Notes under the pieces: generated by a model | Told to the model about the DNA's origin: nothing | Seen by the model: only the letters and a program-made list of their open reading frames with translations | The model's database searches: none | DNA from: Symsagittifera roscoffensis | Taxonomy: Eukaryota; Xenacoelomorpha; Acoela; Convolutidae | Assembly (NCBI RefSeq): GCF_963678635.1 | Contig: NC_087066.1 | Span: 58,918,312-58,982,311 of the forward strand | DNA length: 64,000 bases | Direction: 5' to 3' | Position numbers and translations under genes: made by a program | Shown here: positions 17,593 through 27,559 of the stretch, in pieces | Layout: every line of letters begins with the position of its first letter | Position numbering within the stretch: the stretch's first letter is position 1

Positions 17593-17655
17593 CGACCACA
17601 GAGGGATTCGAACCCCCAGTTTTCTGATTCGAAGTCAATATAAATTACGCACCAC
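17593..17655 (-). pseudogene. tRNA-Arg(UCG)-like remnant, unit B
   Basis: Same remnant in the second unit, with the same anticodon loop and B box and two changes in the variable region. It was duplicated with the unit and is not independent. Confidence 0.5.
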
Positions 17656-17845
17656 AATGAATACTGAATACCACAATGAATACTGAAAACGTCTGTTAGA
17701 TGGGAGGCTTCATTGGAGGCCACCAGAACGGGGCTGGTGGGGGTGCAAGAGGGGGGAAGTGTTCTGGTGGTCAGTGTGCCAGGTCCGGCTGGGTCAGCAG
17801 GCGGGAACCCAGGAATTTTTAGTGGGCCCGGTGCACTGCAGCAGG

Positions 17846-18045
17846 AAACCGCTCAAAAACCGCTCAAATCTTGCTTAAAAAACCGTTCAAAAATCACCGC
17901 AAGAAAGTTTTTGAGCATTTTTTAAAGCAAAATTTGAGCGGCCTGAGCGGTTTTTTCAAAAACACCGCCCAAACCGCTCAAACCGCTCAAACCGCTCAAA
18001 TCTTGCTGAAAAACCGCTCAAATCTTGAGCGGTTTTTGAGCGGGA
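17846..18045. repeat. GAGCGGTTT-type repeat cluster 4
   Basis: Duplicate of cluster 2, expanded by a run of ACCGCTCAA units at about 17965-18000 (three consecutive copies), evidence of local tandem growth. Confidence 0.85.
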
Positions 18046-18435
18046 TCTCGTTCCGGGTAGATAGTATTATATTTCAATGTGCAATTCAAATGTAATAGCG
18101 AAAAAGTATAGGTATACAGACTGTCTAATTGGTACCAGGCAGCAGCTACGTCTTGTGTCTGAGGTGCTAAAACAGTGGAGTCAGACTAAAAGTTGAATTA
18201 GGAAGTTATTTCATCTTGGAATCATTTATTGAATTTAACGTGTCAGATCTGCAATTTTCACAGATGTAGCAAATTTATATTAAATGGGTAAACAATTAAG
18301 GAAACCATGCTTGAATACTTAAAAAATGAGTTAATTCAGATCTTAAAATTCCTTAAAGCTAAAGGAAACATCAGGAAATGAATGAGCACATGAATTAAAA
18401 TGAAGGTTTTAGAAGGCTCAGTTATAAAAATGGTA
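18046..18435. other. Spacer between duplication and copy 2, no gene seen
   Basis: AT-rich sequence without a supported frame. The last bases before the copy 2 LTR (ATGGTA) do not match those beyond its other end (ATACAT), so no target-site duplication is visible. Confidence 0.6.
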
Positions 18436-18864
18436 TGGTATAAAATGGATTTAATTTAATTATTAAATGGAGATCCAAGGAAAAGCTTGATGATCTGGTT
18501 TACGATTGAATAAGTTGAGATGAAAGAAGGATAAAAAAATTTAGATAAGGTTTTAAAGATAATTTAAATATATTTGATAAAAATTTTTTTAGTGTTTGAT
18601 GATATTAGTGGTTGAAATGTTTGCTATTATCTTTAGGTGATGAAGCGAGGGATGCCAGAATGATTTATATAATTACTAACAATTTCTGATCATGTCAACT
18701 AATTTTTCTTTTTTCTTTTAATAAATATATTTTTCAGATATCTTTTTCAATTTTACTGCAGATTTAGAGGGAACGATTTGAGATGTTTTTATAAATCGTT
18801 TTTGTACAATAGTAAATAGGATTTAGCGCCTGTAATAATCATTGAAGATTTTTTTTCAAATTTT

Positions 18865-19098
18865 CTATGTTTGCAAATGAAAATCTAAATTCTTTGCTTT
18901 TATAATCCTAAATATAAAAGTTTGGTCTGGCTTTCGCTGTACGACCATGAAACTTAATGGTAAGTTTCTTCGTTGTCGTAGATCGTCTCTTGTCCGAGAT
19001 CTTGTTCCAATGCCTGGTAGTTCTATTATTGTGCGGAATAGCGGTTTTGATCTATTGAGTCGTAGAGACATTTCAATTAGATTATTATCGTGTAACAT
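18865..19098 (-). CDS. LTR-encoded 77-aa ORF (copy 2, 3' LTR)
   Basis: Starts MLHDNNLIEMSLRLNRSKP and ends LDFHLQT. Same length, start and stop position as the copy 1 frame, with many third-position differences. It is the intact allele of copy 2; the 5' LTR allele has an internal stop. Confidence 0.5.
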   Translation of the reverse strand: MLHDNNLIEMSLRLNRSKPLFRTIIELPGIGTRSRTRDDLRQRRNLPLSFMVVQRKPDQTFIFRIIKAKNLDFHLQT

Positions 19099-19457
19099 TT
19101 TTGAAAATGTTTTTGTCTACTTCTAATCTATCTGTTAGTTCTAAGCTAATTTGTTTTTTAAGAACTTGATCAAGACAACCGGTCGCACCAGATGAGTTAG
19201 TTTCGAGGCTTAACTCATAGAGTAATTTCGGATAGGGTACACCGTCTGCTCGTCACGCTATCTTATTTTCGGCCGGATAGATTCGTGCAACTTCTTAGTA
19301 TAATTCCGATCCTAATCTTACTCTCATATCTTCTAGTCTCAGGGCGTTTAACTAGTCTCTGCTAGGCTCAATAGATCTAGAGTATACTGGCTTATTGCGA
19401 TTGCTTAAGTTCTCTGGGAGAGGTAACTAATTTCTAAGTTAAGTTCAAATCTCTCTG

Positions 19458-19485
19458 GTGCTGAAATTACAAGTAATTTCAGCAC
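19458..19485. repeat. 28-bp LTR palindrome (copy 2, 3' LTR)
   Basis: Two perfect 13-bp arms (GTGCTGAAATTAC and complement) around AA. Confidence 0.85.
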
Positions 19486-20298
19486 TTACAAATAAGTGGT
19501 TTGTTAGTTAGATGGATTGTGATTGGTTAATATTAAATATTTTATAGAAATGAAGTATCCAATTTATTACCAAAGAATAAATATAGTTTATATCTGGTTC
19601 CACCCATCCGGGGCTTACAGAGTTTTGAATCTTTAGATCTTCTACATGTAATGAAGGATGGAGGTTGGTCGTTGTTGTTTGACGAGCATCTTTTCCTGTT
19701 TTGTTCTTGGAGAAGAAAGTTCCAGGATGCTGGAGTCATCGATAGGAAGTTATTAGTTATCGTTTGACAAAGACTTTGACTGTCAAGGACATCAATCTGA
19801 TTTCAAGATGGTTTGTTATGATCGTATGTACTTGATTGGTTGTGGAGAACTGTGTTTCGATCTGGTTTGGGAATGGCGTGAAGATCGTGTTTGGTGGGGT
19901 GCCTTGTAACTCGGATCTGTACGTATACTTGAACATCGAGGTGGTCATTGGTCTGATTCAATGAAGTCCTTTTCCGCGAAGTCAAGCCGTACTCTAAATC
20001 CTTTATGAGTCGTGATTGTGAGCGGCATGTCAGTTGTATTTAGCCATTCGGTAGGTTGAGTGTGATGGGGTCGTCTAGTCTTTGGATGCTCGTTCTTGTG
20101 GTTGTTCGTAACCTATGTACTGCATATTATAATTTACATTTTATAAAATTTTGTTTGTCCTATTTTTTAGTAATGATTTTGATTAATTGTTTTCGCAAAA
20201 GCGTTTTAGTTTTAGTTCAGTTAATTTTAAGAGTTACTCACACTTGAGTACCTCTTGGCAAAAATTGTGATTTGGTCACAAAGCGTGGATGTAACTCG

Positions 20299-20352
20299 GT
20301 GGGTTAGGACGGCTATAGAGCATGCTCAGGACGTCCTCTCTGGTGGGTTAGG
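20299..20352. repeat. Abutting palindromes flanked by direct repeats (copy 2)
   Basis: GAGCATGCTC (20318-20327) and AGGACGTCCT (20328-20337) are two perfect 10-bp palindromes joined without a spacer. They are flanked by direct repeats GGTGGGTTAGG at 20299-20309 and 20342-20352. All four parts are identical in copy 3. Confidence 0.85.
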
Positions 20353-20583
20353 CCAGGAAGGGGAGTATGATTTCGTGCTGGTTTTTTAAGGGGTCCTGTT
20401 TTGTGTTAACCTTTTTGTTATACTATTTATTTGTTTTCCTTTTGTTTTGTTGGTTGTGTCCTTTCTCAAAAATCAAATTGTTTTTGGTTAGGGTTTGTCG
20501 TGCGACTTTTTGGTGTTTTATTGTTTCTTTTTTAGACTTGGTAATAGTCTTCAAAAGAATAAATTATCCAGTTTTAAGCTGGT

Positions 20584-20625
20584 TTAATCCGGTTTGGGTA
20601 CCGTGGGTTTTCCTTTCTTAGTCAT
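20584..20625 (-). other. Conserved 13-codon micro-ORF (copy 2)
   Basis: Encodes MTKKGKPTVPKPD. Copy 3 has the same frame and length with one residue change (R for G) and one synonymous change. It could be a short regulatory peptide, a basic-tail exon, or a by-product of a conserved RNA element. Confidence 0.3.
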
Positions 20626-21095
20626 GCTATTTTTTTATGATTTGTGGTGTTTAGTAAGCTGCGTTGGTTAGTTTGGTTTAGTATATAGTTCCTTTCCACC
20701 CGGGTTAAAGAAAAGTTTGAAATTTGTTAATGCTTGTTTGAGTTGTTGTTAGTGAAAACTTGAAACATAAAATCATTATTTAAACAATTCTTCGTCGGCG
20801 AGCTGTGCGAGTTTGGATAGAATTCTTGTGCGAATGAATGAAAATATTGAAAAGGTTAGTACTGCTTTCTCATTTTATGAATTCATTGCTTAAAAATTGA
20901 ATTTTACTGCTTTTTGGGGAAGTTTAAAATTATAAATTCTACATTTGGGGAAAGAATTTAGAAATTAATTTACTACTTTGAATTGACTTTTACTGCATCA
21001 TTTAGTGCTATTGGTTTAATAGAGTTTAAAATGGAAAATAGAGTTTTTATATTTTTTCGTCTTTTCTTGTTTTGAAAGTGATCGTGGTGTGAAGA

Positions 21096-21179
21096 CTAAA
21101 GAAAATGCAAATTACTGAATAAAATGGTTAGTTATTATTTTGAATTAGTTAGTTTGAAAATTATTAAATTCATAGTTAC
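21096..21179 (-). other. Putative 84-nt intron after ORF F (copy 2)
   Basis: Sense donor AAAG|GTAACT (boundary 21180/21179) and acceptor CATTTTCTTTAG|TCTTCA (boundary 21096/21095). Copy 3 has donor CAG|GTAAGT and the corresponding acceptor at the same distance, 84 nt. The donor lies a few bases after the ORF F stop. Confidence 0.45.
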
Positions 21180-21181
21180 CT

Positions 21182-22837
21182 TTAGTCGTCGGGGGAAAAA
21201 ACCGTGTGGAATATTGTCGTGAATGGCGTCTGAGGTAATTAGTAGTTTTGCTAGTATGCGTATTATGTTTTTAGTTTGCAACAGTGGCCAAAGCAATTGC
21301 AGTTCTTTGATGGTTTTTAGTTCTTCGGTGCCTACTGCAAATTCATGAGGTGTGTTCTGGATTAGATTATAACTTTTATGATTATATTTAGTATTGTGGA
21401 TGAATTCTAAAATGGGTACTTCTATAGGTTGAATATATTCATGCGGAATGATCAGGGGTCGGGATTCTTCGTCGTTGAAGGTCTTCGTGAGGGGACAAAA
21501 TATATACATTTGGGTTATTGGGTCATAATTTCTGAGGATGCCTTGAAAGTTAGTTTTTTTAATGCAATACGTGAAGTTTAGGAAAAACGGTGAGCTGCAT
21601 TTGGAATTAATGGTTGTCGTGATGGTGTGTGTAAATGAAAATGGTTTTGGATAAAGCGATGGTAAGTATAAATATGTGTTTGCTTAGTTCTCAACATGAT
21701 ATCGTGTGAGCAGTGCAAATCGCGTTCTTTTGGTGTCAGGAAGCGAAAGGTTAAAGAAAACGTTTGAAATTTTTCGTGAAATGATTCATATGCTTGGATG
21801 TCTGAGAGTGCTTCTGAAATAATGTGATCATGCTTTTTATCAACGATGTTAAGTGTGAATATGTATGATGATTTAATAAAAAAACTTTTCTGTGATTTGT
21901 GGCTTAGCGAATTTATCGTCGTCAAGAAATTGGTCTTGATTTGATCAGGTGATGTTATGATCGTAATATTCAATTGAGTAGTCGTTAGCGCGGGGTGCAG
22001 TGAATGTTTTTAGTAATTTTTTATATCGTACGTATGTAAATTGTCGGGGGTAAGTGCTGTGGTTAATCTGAATAAATCGTCCTTATTTCTTTCAATATTG
22101 GTAGTGGTGTTATAGAGTGGTAGCGTAAGGGGGTTAGTGAAATTATAATAAGCTGTCCAATGAAGTGTGGGTATTAATACATGTTCATCTACAAAATGAC
22201 GTGGTTCAGGGTTAGGTTCGGATTGATTTAGGGTATATTGGGGAAATAAAGGTAGGGTTAGTTGGAGAAAAATCGTCGTATTGGTGTGGTCTGGATGGTT
22301 GATATATTCTCGGGCGGTTCCGGGTTTGGATGGGAATGGGTGATTTGGGAATTTACGTTTAAAAGTTCTATAAGCACGGTTAGTACTATTGGATGATTCT
22401 GTTGAAGTGGATGAGTGAGCTAATGATGGAGTATAATCTGAAATTGGTGTAAGTGTTGGTGGATTTGATGATGTTATTGTTGATGATAATTGGTTAATAG
22501 TTAGGGTGTGCGGAGATAGCAATTGTTGTTGGAGTGTCTTAAAATTATCTAGTTCTTCGGAAATTTGTATATTATCTGGGGAGTTGTTGGTGGAGCGGTC
22601 ATTATTGAATGGGGAGTAGGTTGGGGTTACTTGAGAAGGAGTGTAGGGGGATGCCTGTTGGCTATGGGATTGTATAGGTTGGAAAGGGGGTTTTGAGAAG
22701 GTTGTTGAGCTGATCGGGGTATGTGTAGAAGGGGATGGTTCTGAATTGGCGAATTCGTCGGGGGTTTCAATATCAGAATTATTGAATTGTGAAATTGTTG
22801 TACAAATTGTCATATCTGAGTTAGTGTCTGAATTCAT
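21182..22837 (-). pseudogene. ORF F, unknown accessory protein (copy 2, frameshifted)
   Basis: The ATG at 22837 overlaps the stop of the envelope tail as ATGA. Residues 1-150 are rich in S/T/P/N; then an ordered region begins near the motif RAYRTFKRKFPNHPF. Frameshifts occur near 22000, 21550 and in a C run near 21190, against the open copy 3 frame. The C-terminal half has alternating hydrophobic/aromatic segments and no membrane segment. I do not recognise the family. The position after env suggests an accessory or structural role. Confidence 0.6.
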
Positions 22838-25438
22838 GCCTGATGATGTGTTAGCTTGTGGTGAATCAGGTGGCGGAAAAGCAAAAAGTGGGATAATAGG
22901 GAGTGGATTTTGGAGGTTGGCTGGGTGGGAGTTTGATCGGTGGAGTGATCCAATTTGTCTGCTGATCGTTGGCTAAGAAAATGATTATTTTGAGACTGAA
23001 AAGTGGTGGTATGGGGCTGTTCAATGATTTGTTCGTATGTGTCGTCAATTGGCGGGTGTCGTGTCACTATATGTTGGATGGGGCTTTGTATGTGACTGGT
23101 TCTTATGTTTTGGGGGTTTGTGATTGCTAAGTTTCGAAAATTTTGTGAGACTAAAGATAATGGATGTTTATTTGGCAAATGGGGTGCCGTAGGTAATGCG
23201 TTTGTATTATTATTTGCGTCATCGTATGTGTTGGGATTTGTTGATAGTTTTGTATTGTATTCTTTAATTTGTGCATCTAAGAGGATTTTGTTTACTGATG
23301 ATGAAAATATTCCAAAAAATCCTGCAAATAATATGCGTGCTACGCTGGCTTGTCGGTTTACTTGTGTATGTATTGCGCATGTGTTATAGATTCCTTTTAG
23401 TAATGAGAAAAGAAATCCAATAAAATTAAACATTGCGTATAAGATAGTCAATCTTTCTAAGATGTAATATGGCCATCCTAGAAAGGTTAGAACTTCGTTT
23501 TTGAGATTTACAAAGCTAAAAATATTGATTGGTGATATATCTTAAGGTTGATATTTTTCGCCGTTTAAATAATGTAATCTTTGATGGCTTTAAAATATCC
23601 ACTGTAGTCTTGTGCGTAAATATCTGAAAATCCTGCTGTTTCTGCAAGTTTTCTTAAATTTTGGTCTATTGATTGTCGTTGTATAGTGTCCATTTGTGTG
23701 AGTAATTCTTGAAACTATTGTGTTCTAATGTGATGTTGTATATCGGATATAGAATATATACCTATCGATTGTAAATCGATATTTTGATTACTAATACTTT
23801 TTTAATGGTAGCATTAATGTCGGGTATGGTGTTAGTAGATAGTATTTATCTTCGTCGGGATTTAATTGTACAACGTTGTGGCTATTTTCTGATCCACATG
23901 GTACTGCTGTGTCCCAAAAATATGTTCGTCTTGAGAGTGTATCAACAAAATACACTTTATTTTTTGTAGAATATGGGGATTCCTTTGTAATATCTTTTAT
24001 CTTCAAAAACGTATAAGGGTGATACTTTTTTGGTACAAGTGTAATACCATAAAATATTTCCTTCATAATCAATAAAATTTGATCTAATTCTGGATAAAAA
24101 TTATCCTGCATATGGTATTTTATTGACTGCTAGTTCTAGTGACTGTAGAATTTGTGTTCTTTTAAGTTCACATAATTGGTGTAGTGTTTCTAATTCTGAG
24201 AGTGACATTTTTTGAAAAATTCTGCTTATTGTGTAATCTAGTTTCATGTCTAAATGTATATCATAGTGAATTAAGCCAAAATATGTGATTGAGTGATAGT
24301 TCTTGTAATCGTGTACTATCGGCGTCTTGTGGTTTTAATTTTCCACCTATGCTTCCTGTGTTTTTCTGAAATTTTACTGAAATATAAGAGTTTCCGTCGG
24401 TAAGTGAGTAAGTTGTGGCCATGGGGTCTACAATTAGATGTCCTGTATTCATGTCGAAACCGTGTTCGTATTCAACAAGGATTTTTGAGTACTGTGTTTT
24501 GTAAATTGGGTTTTTATATTAGTTTATGCTAGTTCTGTTTCCGGGTATATTTGAAATCGTGTTAGTTTATTCTCTATTTTGTGGAGGTTCAAAAATTTGG
24601 CGTTATTGCGTCTGATTTGATCAGGATTGACTTCTTCAAATGGGATTGATTCAATAAAATATTTTTGGTGAAATTTAATCATTCTAGTGTGTATTTTTGC
24701 GACTTGAAAAACTGTGCATGTTTCTTCAGGAAACCATACAATGGTTGCTTGTGTGCGTGTTGTAGGATCGCAATATCCTTGGTCATTTTTGCAACGAAGT
24801 CGAATGCCTTGGTAAAAAATTGTGTCGTCATTTAAATCTCGTGTTAGTTGTACTTTTTCAAGTTGTATTTTCCAATCAAAAAACATTATTTCTTGATATC
24901 CTTTATTTTTTGTATCTGCTTTGCAACTTGAGGGATCATTGATACCTATATGAGGTATCCAGTGTTTTTCATTTAGATCGTATGTCAATCTTCCGTGTGT
25001 TCCATGAAAGGGAAAATTTCTGTCTAGTCTAATGTGACCTTGGTGTTTTTCAAGTTCTGCTTGATGTGCTAAGTCTGGGAAAACTTGAAAACTTACAAGT
25101 TTTCTATTCATTCCGTCGTTTTGTGTTAAGTTTAGTCGTCTAAGTTCATTCTTACAGTCTTGAGGGTTAAGATGTAGTAATTTTTCTGTATTACTTTGAT
25201 AGAAAGATTCGTGGTCTAGTCGGTTTATATTTCCGTTTGAGACTTGTGAGCAATGTACTTTCTTTTCGGAAAATGTTGCTGTAAATTTGTATCCTGTTAA
25301 AGTTGTTGATCGGGCTTTTGAGTATTAGTGTGTTACTAACAAATCCTGAGGTCCTGTGCGAGGAGATGGATTTGTGTTTTGGTCGGAAAATACTAGAAAA
25401 AAGATGTGTTGAAACCTTATTCTTTTTAGAATATATAT
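22834..25438 (-). pseudogene. Envelope-like ORF D (copy 2, broken)
   Basis: The longest intact parts are 24524-25111 and 22834-23451. The latter holds the membrane anchor (ILYAMFNFIGFLF) and a second hydrophobic segment (ILFAGFFGIF), then a long polar tail. Upstream of 23451 the frame runs into the ectodomain without a break, showing that anchor and ectodomain are one protein. Lesions: start ATG changed to ATA near 25438, a deletion of about 110 bp near 25327, and several frameshifts and stops between 23500 and 24520. Confidence 0.6.
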
Positions 25439-26530
25439 GTGTTCGATAATCCGGAGTATGGGTTATAAAATAAGATTTATCCAATTGTGTTTTTGGTGTA
25501 TCTATCGTATTTATATATTACTTAAGTTGTTACAAATGGAGGAGGTAGTGATTGAGCTGTTATGTTTGGCGGACTTAGGGGAAAGGGGTGTTGAACAATA
25601 TTATTAAGTTTGACTGTGATTTCAAATTTTAATTGGAGACTGTTTTGTTGAAGTATTTGAAAGTTAAGTTATCGTCGCGGATATCTTTCTATATTGTAGT
25701 CTATTAAGTGCCCAACTATGGAGTCGGTTACTTTCTTGATGTTGTCCAAATAGTGGGGGATGTGCTACGAAAGTATTCCAATCTAATCGTAAAGGGATAT
25801 TTGACGATGATTGTTCTCGGTATCTAGCGTCGAGGTTGTTTGGGAAATTTTAAGTGAAAAATGTCGGCGAGACTTGACTTAATGATGGTGTTGACGGGAG
25901 TGATAGTGTTTCTGGTAATGATGATAGCGTTGTATCAGAAGAAATATCTATTGTTTCATTTACTATGTTCGGTTCACCTTGTGTATATGAGTGTGTTGCC
26001 CAATATGGTAGTCGTGCGGTGGGATTGGGGGGTTTAAAGGGACTTTCACGTATTTGTTCAGATGTCGGTGTTGAACCTAAGTAATCTGAGGGTATACTTG
26101 AGGTGCTATGTTGTGAAAAAAGTGTGGGAGTTTCTGGTAGTGTACTGCTTGAAATTTCTGAGGTAGTTGGTGTTGGTGATTGGGGTATATCAAAATGAAC
26201 TCTGGGGGTTTGAAAATTTCTATTTGTTCGCGGATGTATAATTTGTCTATTTATTTCAAATTTTTTTTGATTTTGACTAACGTGTCTGACTCGATTGAGG
26301 TCTTGTTGCAAGGTGGGGTATAAGTTGTTTGTTGGTTCACTTAAAGATGCTTGTCGGTGAACTGGTTCTAGTGGTTCAGATAGGCGCGCGTGTCGCTCTT
26401 CAAAAGTGTATGGGTTGTCTTGAAAAGAAATACGTGTTCATGTTTGGGGGTTGGTTGTAGTTATAGGTGTTATGGACTTTCGTGGGATGTGGTTGGTGGG
26501 GGCTGGTTTGGTGGTGGTTGATTAGCAATT
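25426..26530 (-). pseudogene. ORF C (copy 2, broken)
   Basis: Homologous to the intact ATG-less frame of copy 1. The open part is 25850-26311; a TAA near 26470 and frameshifts near 25680 and 25855 interrupt it. The S/T/P-rich character is kept. Confidence 0.6.
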
Positions 26531-26543
26531 TTGGAAAAGTGTC

Positions 26544-26744
26544 TTAATTATAATTGTTACTGGAAAATTTGTGTTTATTATAAAATCCTTCAATAAAAAG
26601 TATCAAGAGAACAGTTGCTAGGGCAAAGGTGACTATTGCCTTTTTTATACATTTGCACATTGTCATGATGAGGGAGATTAAAAATGTGAGGAAAATTATG
26701 AATAAAAGAAAAATATCTGTTCGACTGAATATAGTTCGTATCAT
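26544..26744 (-). CDS. ORF B, 66-aa membrane protein (copy 2)
   Basis: MIRTIFSRTDIFLLFIIFLT start, two hydrophobic segments and CKCIKK loop as in copy 1; the tail is extended by four residues. Intact although neighbouring genes are broken. Confidence 0.7.
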   Translation of the reverse strand: MIRTIFSRTDIFLLFIIFLTFLISLIMTMCKCIKKAIVTFALATVLLILFIEGFYNKHKFSSNNYN

Positions 26745-26753
26745 TTAGATAGA

Positions 26754-26984
26754 TTATATGTATTCGTACCTGTAGATGTGGTCAAGGATTTGGGAAAGTT
26801 GGAGATATATTTCAAATAGGGAACATAAAATTAAAAAAAGATTGCAAAAAATTACAGAAATTATTATTAGAAATTCAAAAGTTTCAATGAAAAAGTATAT
26901 CAAAAATTTAAATAGATTGAAAAATTTTATAAAGGGTTTTAGAAGTTTTTGTTTTATGTGGTCAACTGTTATGAAAAGAAGCAT
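26754..26984 (-). CDS. ORF A, 76-aa hydrophobic protein (copy 2)
   Basis: Intact homologue of 2795-3025. Here the stop lies 9 nt before the ORF B start rather than overlapping it. The hydrophobic core and LQLSQILDHIYRYE-type tail are retained. Confidence 0.6.
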   Translation of the reverse strand: MLLFITVDHIKQKLLKPFIKFFNLFKFLIYFFIETFEFLIIISVIFCNLFLILCSLFEIYLQLSQILDHIYRYEYI

Positions 26985-27559
26985 TTAAGAAATGATTCGT
27001 TTGTCGAATATATTTCAAAGTTTTGAGGCGAAATTCAAGTGTGGTCGAGTTATTTATTGATTTTTTGACAAGTGGGTTGAGTTTCGTGAAAAATTGTTGA
27101 GGGCTATTTTATTGGTGTTTGGGGGGTCTTCATAGTATTGTTTTCATTTGGTGAATAAATGGGGGTATCTTTGAATTATTTGTACTTCAGGCCAAATGAT
27201 CATGGGTATTTTTGTCTTTAGGCTAATTTGCTTTTTTGGTTGGGGGGTTTTTGAGGTCTGAATTGGGACTAATATTGAACTAGTGTTTATTTTAGTTGTC
27301 AAGTTTTAGCAAGTTGCTTATTTTCGACCTGGAGGTTGTAAAATTATAGTTATAGATATGCCCGGAGATTAATTTCTATCGGCTAAATAAGTTTGTGTTA
27401 GAGATATAAAGGTGACAATTTGAACAATTTCTATTGGCTAAATTTGAACTAGAATTGATCGAGGTTATTTTCAGCATGTTTTTACAGAAATGTAAAGGTT
27501 TAAATTGATTAAAAAGAATGATTGCAGTAATCTAAATTAAAGTTGTTTCTGAAATTAAA
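26985..27559 (-). promoter_or_regulatory. ORF X remnant and conserved non-coding block (copy 2)
   Basis: The core FTKLNPLVKK of ORF X is readable near 27060-27100, but the TAAATG junction is lost. The acceptor-like block lies at 27326-27368 and the TTAGCC(T/C)AA-type direct repeats at 27183-27195 and 27214-27226. Confidence 0.4.

Larger units (their letters stand above)
16474..17975. repeat. Tandem duplication unit B, about 1.5 kb
   Basis: Second copy of the unit at 14964-16473. It has small indels, including loss of about 15 bp near 17260 relative to unit A, and a longer poly-G tract. Confidence 0.9.
18436..19602 (-). repeat. 3' LTR, copy 2
   Basis: Aligns end to end with 36511-37676. The internal boundary on the sense strand is CCGGATGGG|TGGAACC, so the short purine stretch GGATGGG is the only polypurine-tract candidate. 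Confidence 0.9.
19603..21095 (-). promoter_or_regulatory. Conserved 3' non-coding region of copy 2
   Basis: About 1.5 kb between ORF F and the 3' LTR, collinear with 46292-47811 in copy 3. Parts are very well conserved, notably 20270-20365 and 20535-20720. Short frames near 19757-19985 share a start region with copy 3 but diverge soon after. I regard the region as mainly non-coding RNA-level or DNA-level signal. Confidence 0.5.

Noticed and set aside
16210-17925. Plus-strand Gly-rich frames at 16210-16440 and 17713-17925
   Set aside because: Low-complexity G-rich duplicated DNA without ATG; similarity comes from the tandem duplication, not from selection.
14964-18045. CRISPR-like array in the GAGCGGTTT clusters
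   Set aside because: Units are 9-11 bp, in both orientations and without regular spacers.
20299-20352. Telomere-like TTAGG/TTAGGC repeats
   Set aside because: Only two isolated units within longer GGTGGGTTAGG repeats, not a tandem array.
20281-20360. A tRNA-like gene (GTAGC/GGTGGGTTAG resembles an A box)
   Set aside because: No B box and no cloverleaf pairing; kept only as a palindrome/direct-repeat element.
25191-25484. 97-codon frame at the start of env in copy 2
   Set aside because: It is in a different frame from the homologous env of copies 1 and 3 and is open only because of deletions there.
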